A stretch of 6,672 bases of DNA, taken from the NCBI GenBank assembly GCA_021788515.1, contig JAJYKN010000077.1, forward strand, positions 1 to 6,672, written 5' to 3'. A program made the position numbers and the translations under genes. This stretch comes from Nitrospirota bacterium (GTDB taxonomy: Bacteria > Nitrospirota > UBA9217). The notes below the pieces were generated by a model that was not told where the DNA came from, ran no database searches, and was given only the letters and a program-made list of their open reading frames with translations. Shown in pieces: positions 5,644 through 6,672 of the stretch. Position 1 is the stretch's first letter. Every line of letters begins with the position of its first letter.

Positions 5644-6171
5644 ATGATGAAGAAACAACTGTCGGGCATCGCAGCCTTTGCCGCGGCCGTCGCAATCCTC
5701 GTCGCGGCCCTGCTTCTCGCGAACTGGGCGCCCCTTGCTCTCCAGAAGGAAACACTCCGACGCTATAACAGCATCGAAGAGGTCCGCGCCGCCCTGCCCG
5801 GGAAGATGATCTACGTACCCTCCTATTTTCCTCAGCAGGTAAGCTGGCCGCCGTCGAAGATCCTTGCCCAGGGAAAGCCGTTTCAGGCAAGCGTCATGGA
5901 GTTCAAGCGCGCGGGATCTGACGAGGCCGTGCTGACCATATCCCAGGCCGAAGGCCCCTTTAATACTGACAGGGACATGGTACTTACGACTGTCAGCGAG
6001 CAGGTGCGATATATCATGAAGGGAAGAACAGCTGCGCTCCAGGTGGGCACGTGCGGGAACGGCGAGCCCTGCAGCCGTATGAGCTGGAATGAGGGCGGCA
6101 GCTCCATAACGGTTACCATGAGATCAGGCCCCTTCGAACTGACCAGAATCTCGGAGAGCATGCTCCACTGA
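5644..6171 (+). CDS. Membrane-anchored protein with extracytoplasmic domain, partner of the M56-like protease
   Basis: This 175-residue protein is second in the protease operon (14 nt gap). A basic MMKK start precedes one hydrophobic segment at about 7-33, an uncleaved anchor or signal peptide, so the rest should lie outside the cytoplasm. The domain begins with a YNSIEEVRAALPGKMIYVPSY-like part, which resembles the start of DUF4367-type domains found at the C-termini of anti-sigma and sensor proteins. It ends with a strand-rich WNEGGSSITVTM...LTRISESM pattern, also typical of that group. C137 and C143 could form a disulfide. The DUF4367 likeness is from memory of the pattern and is tentative. 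Context suggests a sensor, a regulator or a substrate of the protease. No enzyme motif is visible. Confidence 0.82.
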   Translation: MMKKQLSGIAAFAAAVAILVAALLLANWAPLALQKETLRRYNSIEEVRAALPGKMIYVPSYFPQQVSWPPSKILAQGKPFQASVMEFKRAGSDEAVLTISQAEGPFNTDRDMVLTTVSEQVRYIMKGRTAALQVGTCGNGEPCSRMSWNEGGSSITVTMRSGPFELTRISESMLH

Positions 6172-6212
6172 CGCCATCGCTGCATTATTACATTGGATGG
6201 GAACAATCAATC

Positions 6213-6347
6213 TTGATGAAATCGTAAAAAGTCGGATTTAACCGCAGAGCCGCGGAGAACGCCGAGAGAACCATTCAATTTGTAAAGTCTTTTTCTCTGC
6301 GTCTCTGCGCCTCCGCGGTGGATTTTGACTTTTTACGAATGTATCAA
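6213..6347. mobile_element. MITE-like palindromic repeat element
   Basis: The ends are inverted copies: TCGTAAAAAGTC at 6222-6233 is repeated exactly, inverted, at 6327-6338. The match extends outward to 6213 and 6347 (18 of 21 positions). Inward, both arms carry ACCGC followed by a GC-rich run of the CGCAGAG/CGCCGAG type (about 6241-6267 and 6293-6319), so nearly the whole element can fold into one long imperfect hairpin. No ORF is inside. ATCAATCTT appears on both sides (6206-6214 and 6343-6351), a possible 9-bp target duplication, although it partly overlaps the extended ends. Repeats with this CGCAGAG motif and TCGTAAAAAGTC-like ends are, as I recall, scattered through Desulfobacterota-type genomes. 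It may also end transcription of the upstream operon. Confidence 0.72.
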
Positions 6348-6662
6348 TCTTAGTACCGCTGTTGTTGCATTGTAAAAGATCATCATCAATCAATAAAGCC
6401 TCAGGACACCCGCTGTCCGTCTCGTGCATTTCTTCGCACCTTCGCTTGTTTCTTAATCGTTCACCGAAACAATCGCGCACTCCGCTTATATCGCACTATT
6501 TTTGCGTTCCTCCCCTCAATAAACCGCTTGCAGTTTTCTGTAAATCATACGGTACATACTGCGTAGGAATAAATACCTATCCGAATAGGATATTCTTCCA
6601 ATTTCCAAATCTTCATTCCCCTGCTATACCTGTATCAGACAACAGGAAAGGAGGTGAATAGT
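6348..6662. other. Spacer before the right-edge gene
   Basis: I see no gene here; a plus-strand frame across it has low complexity, no ribosome binding site, and ends inside the next gene's ribosome binding site. The distal part is AT-rich and holds the presumed promoter of the edge gene. A poor candidate is TTGCAG at 6528-6533 with TACATA at 6553-6558 (19 nt). There are dyads at 6564-6579 (TAGG...CCTA) and 6576-6589 (CCTAT-CCGA-ATAGG) that share bases, and a hairpin CCTGT...ACAGG at 6629-6646 directly before the ribosome binding site. Confidence 0.45.
6647..6657 (+). promoter_or_regulatory. Near-perfect Shine-Dalgarno site
   Basis: AAAGGAGGTGA is almost fully complementary to the 3' end of 16S rRNA, and the GGAGG core ends 8 nt before ATG 6663. 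It marks a strongly translated gene starting at the window edge. Confidence 0.75.
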
Positions 6663-6672
6663 ATGCTTACTT
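6663..6672 (+). CDS. Start of a gene cut by the window edge
   Basis: Only ATG CTT ACT (Met-Leu-Thr) is inside the window, so the product cannot be named. The start is supported by the strong ribosome binding site just upstream. Confidence 0.6.

Noticed and set aside
6362..6661. Plus-strand 99-codon frame before the edge gene
   Set aside because: It has no ribosome binding site, an odd Ser/Cys/Pro-rich composition, and ends within the Shine-Dalgarno region of the next gene.
1..6672. CRISPR array, tRNA or rRNA genes
   Set aside because: No regularly spaced repeats and no tRNA- or rRNA-like conserved stretches were seen on either strand.

Overview
This window comes from a bacterium of moderately high GC content. 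Its respiratory genes suggest an anaerobic or microaerobic lineage that builds cytochrome bc-type quinol oxidoreductases with multihaem cytochromes. Nitrospirota or Desulfobacterota would fit, but that placement rests on gene content and repeat style only, not on a marker gene.

Region 1 (1-2672, all minus strand) is one tightly packed operon. In transcription order it encodes a five-haem, C-terminally anchored cytochrome c, an 87-residue protein with two membrane segments, a Tat-type Rieske iron-sulfur protein, and a long cytochrome b that runs off the left edge. Junctions are 1 nt, a 7-nt overlap and 19 nt, so the four products are probably subunits of one quinol:cytochrome c oxidoreductase. 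The cytochrome b joins a b6-like part and a subunit IV-like part (PDWY at the Qo site) in one chain, and lacks the cysteine that holds haem ci in true b6f complexes.

Region 2 (2673-3778) is poor in genes and visibly more AT-rich. It holds an inverted repeat upstream of the operon, a doubtful 66-codon plus-strand ORF ending in a hairpin that faintly resembles an integron attC site, and a small minus-strand lipoprotein gene that appears broken by one missing base. It also contains short repeats and a second doubtful ORF.

Region 3 (3779-6171) holds a minus-strand NUDIX hydrolase with an intact Nudix box. Diverging from it is a two-gene plus-strand operon: a membrane zinc metalloprotease of the BlaR1/MecR1 (M56) type without a penicillin-binding sensor domain, followed by a membrane-anchored protein with a probably extracytoplasmic domain. 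No BlaI-type repressor is visible.

Region 4 (6172-6672) contains a compact MITE-like palindromic element of about 117-135 bp with terminal inverted repeats. A spacer follows, then a very strong ribosome binding site for a gene of which only the first three codons are inside the window.
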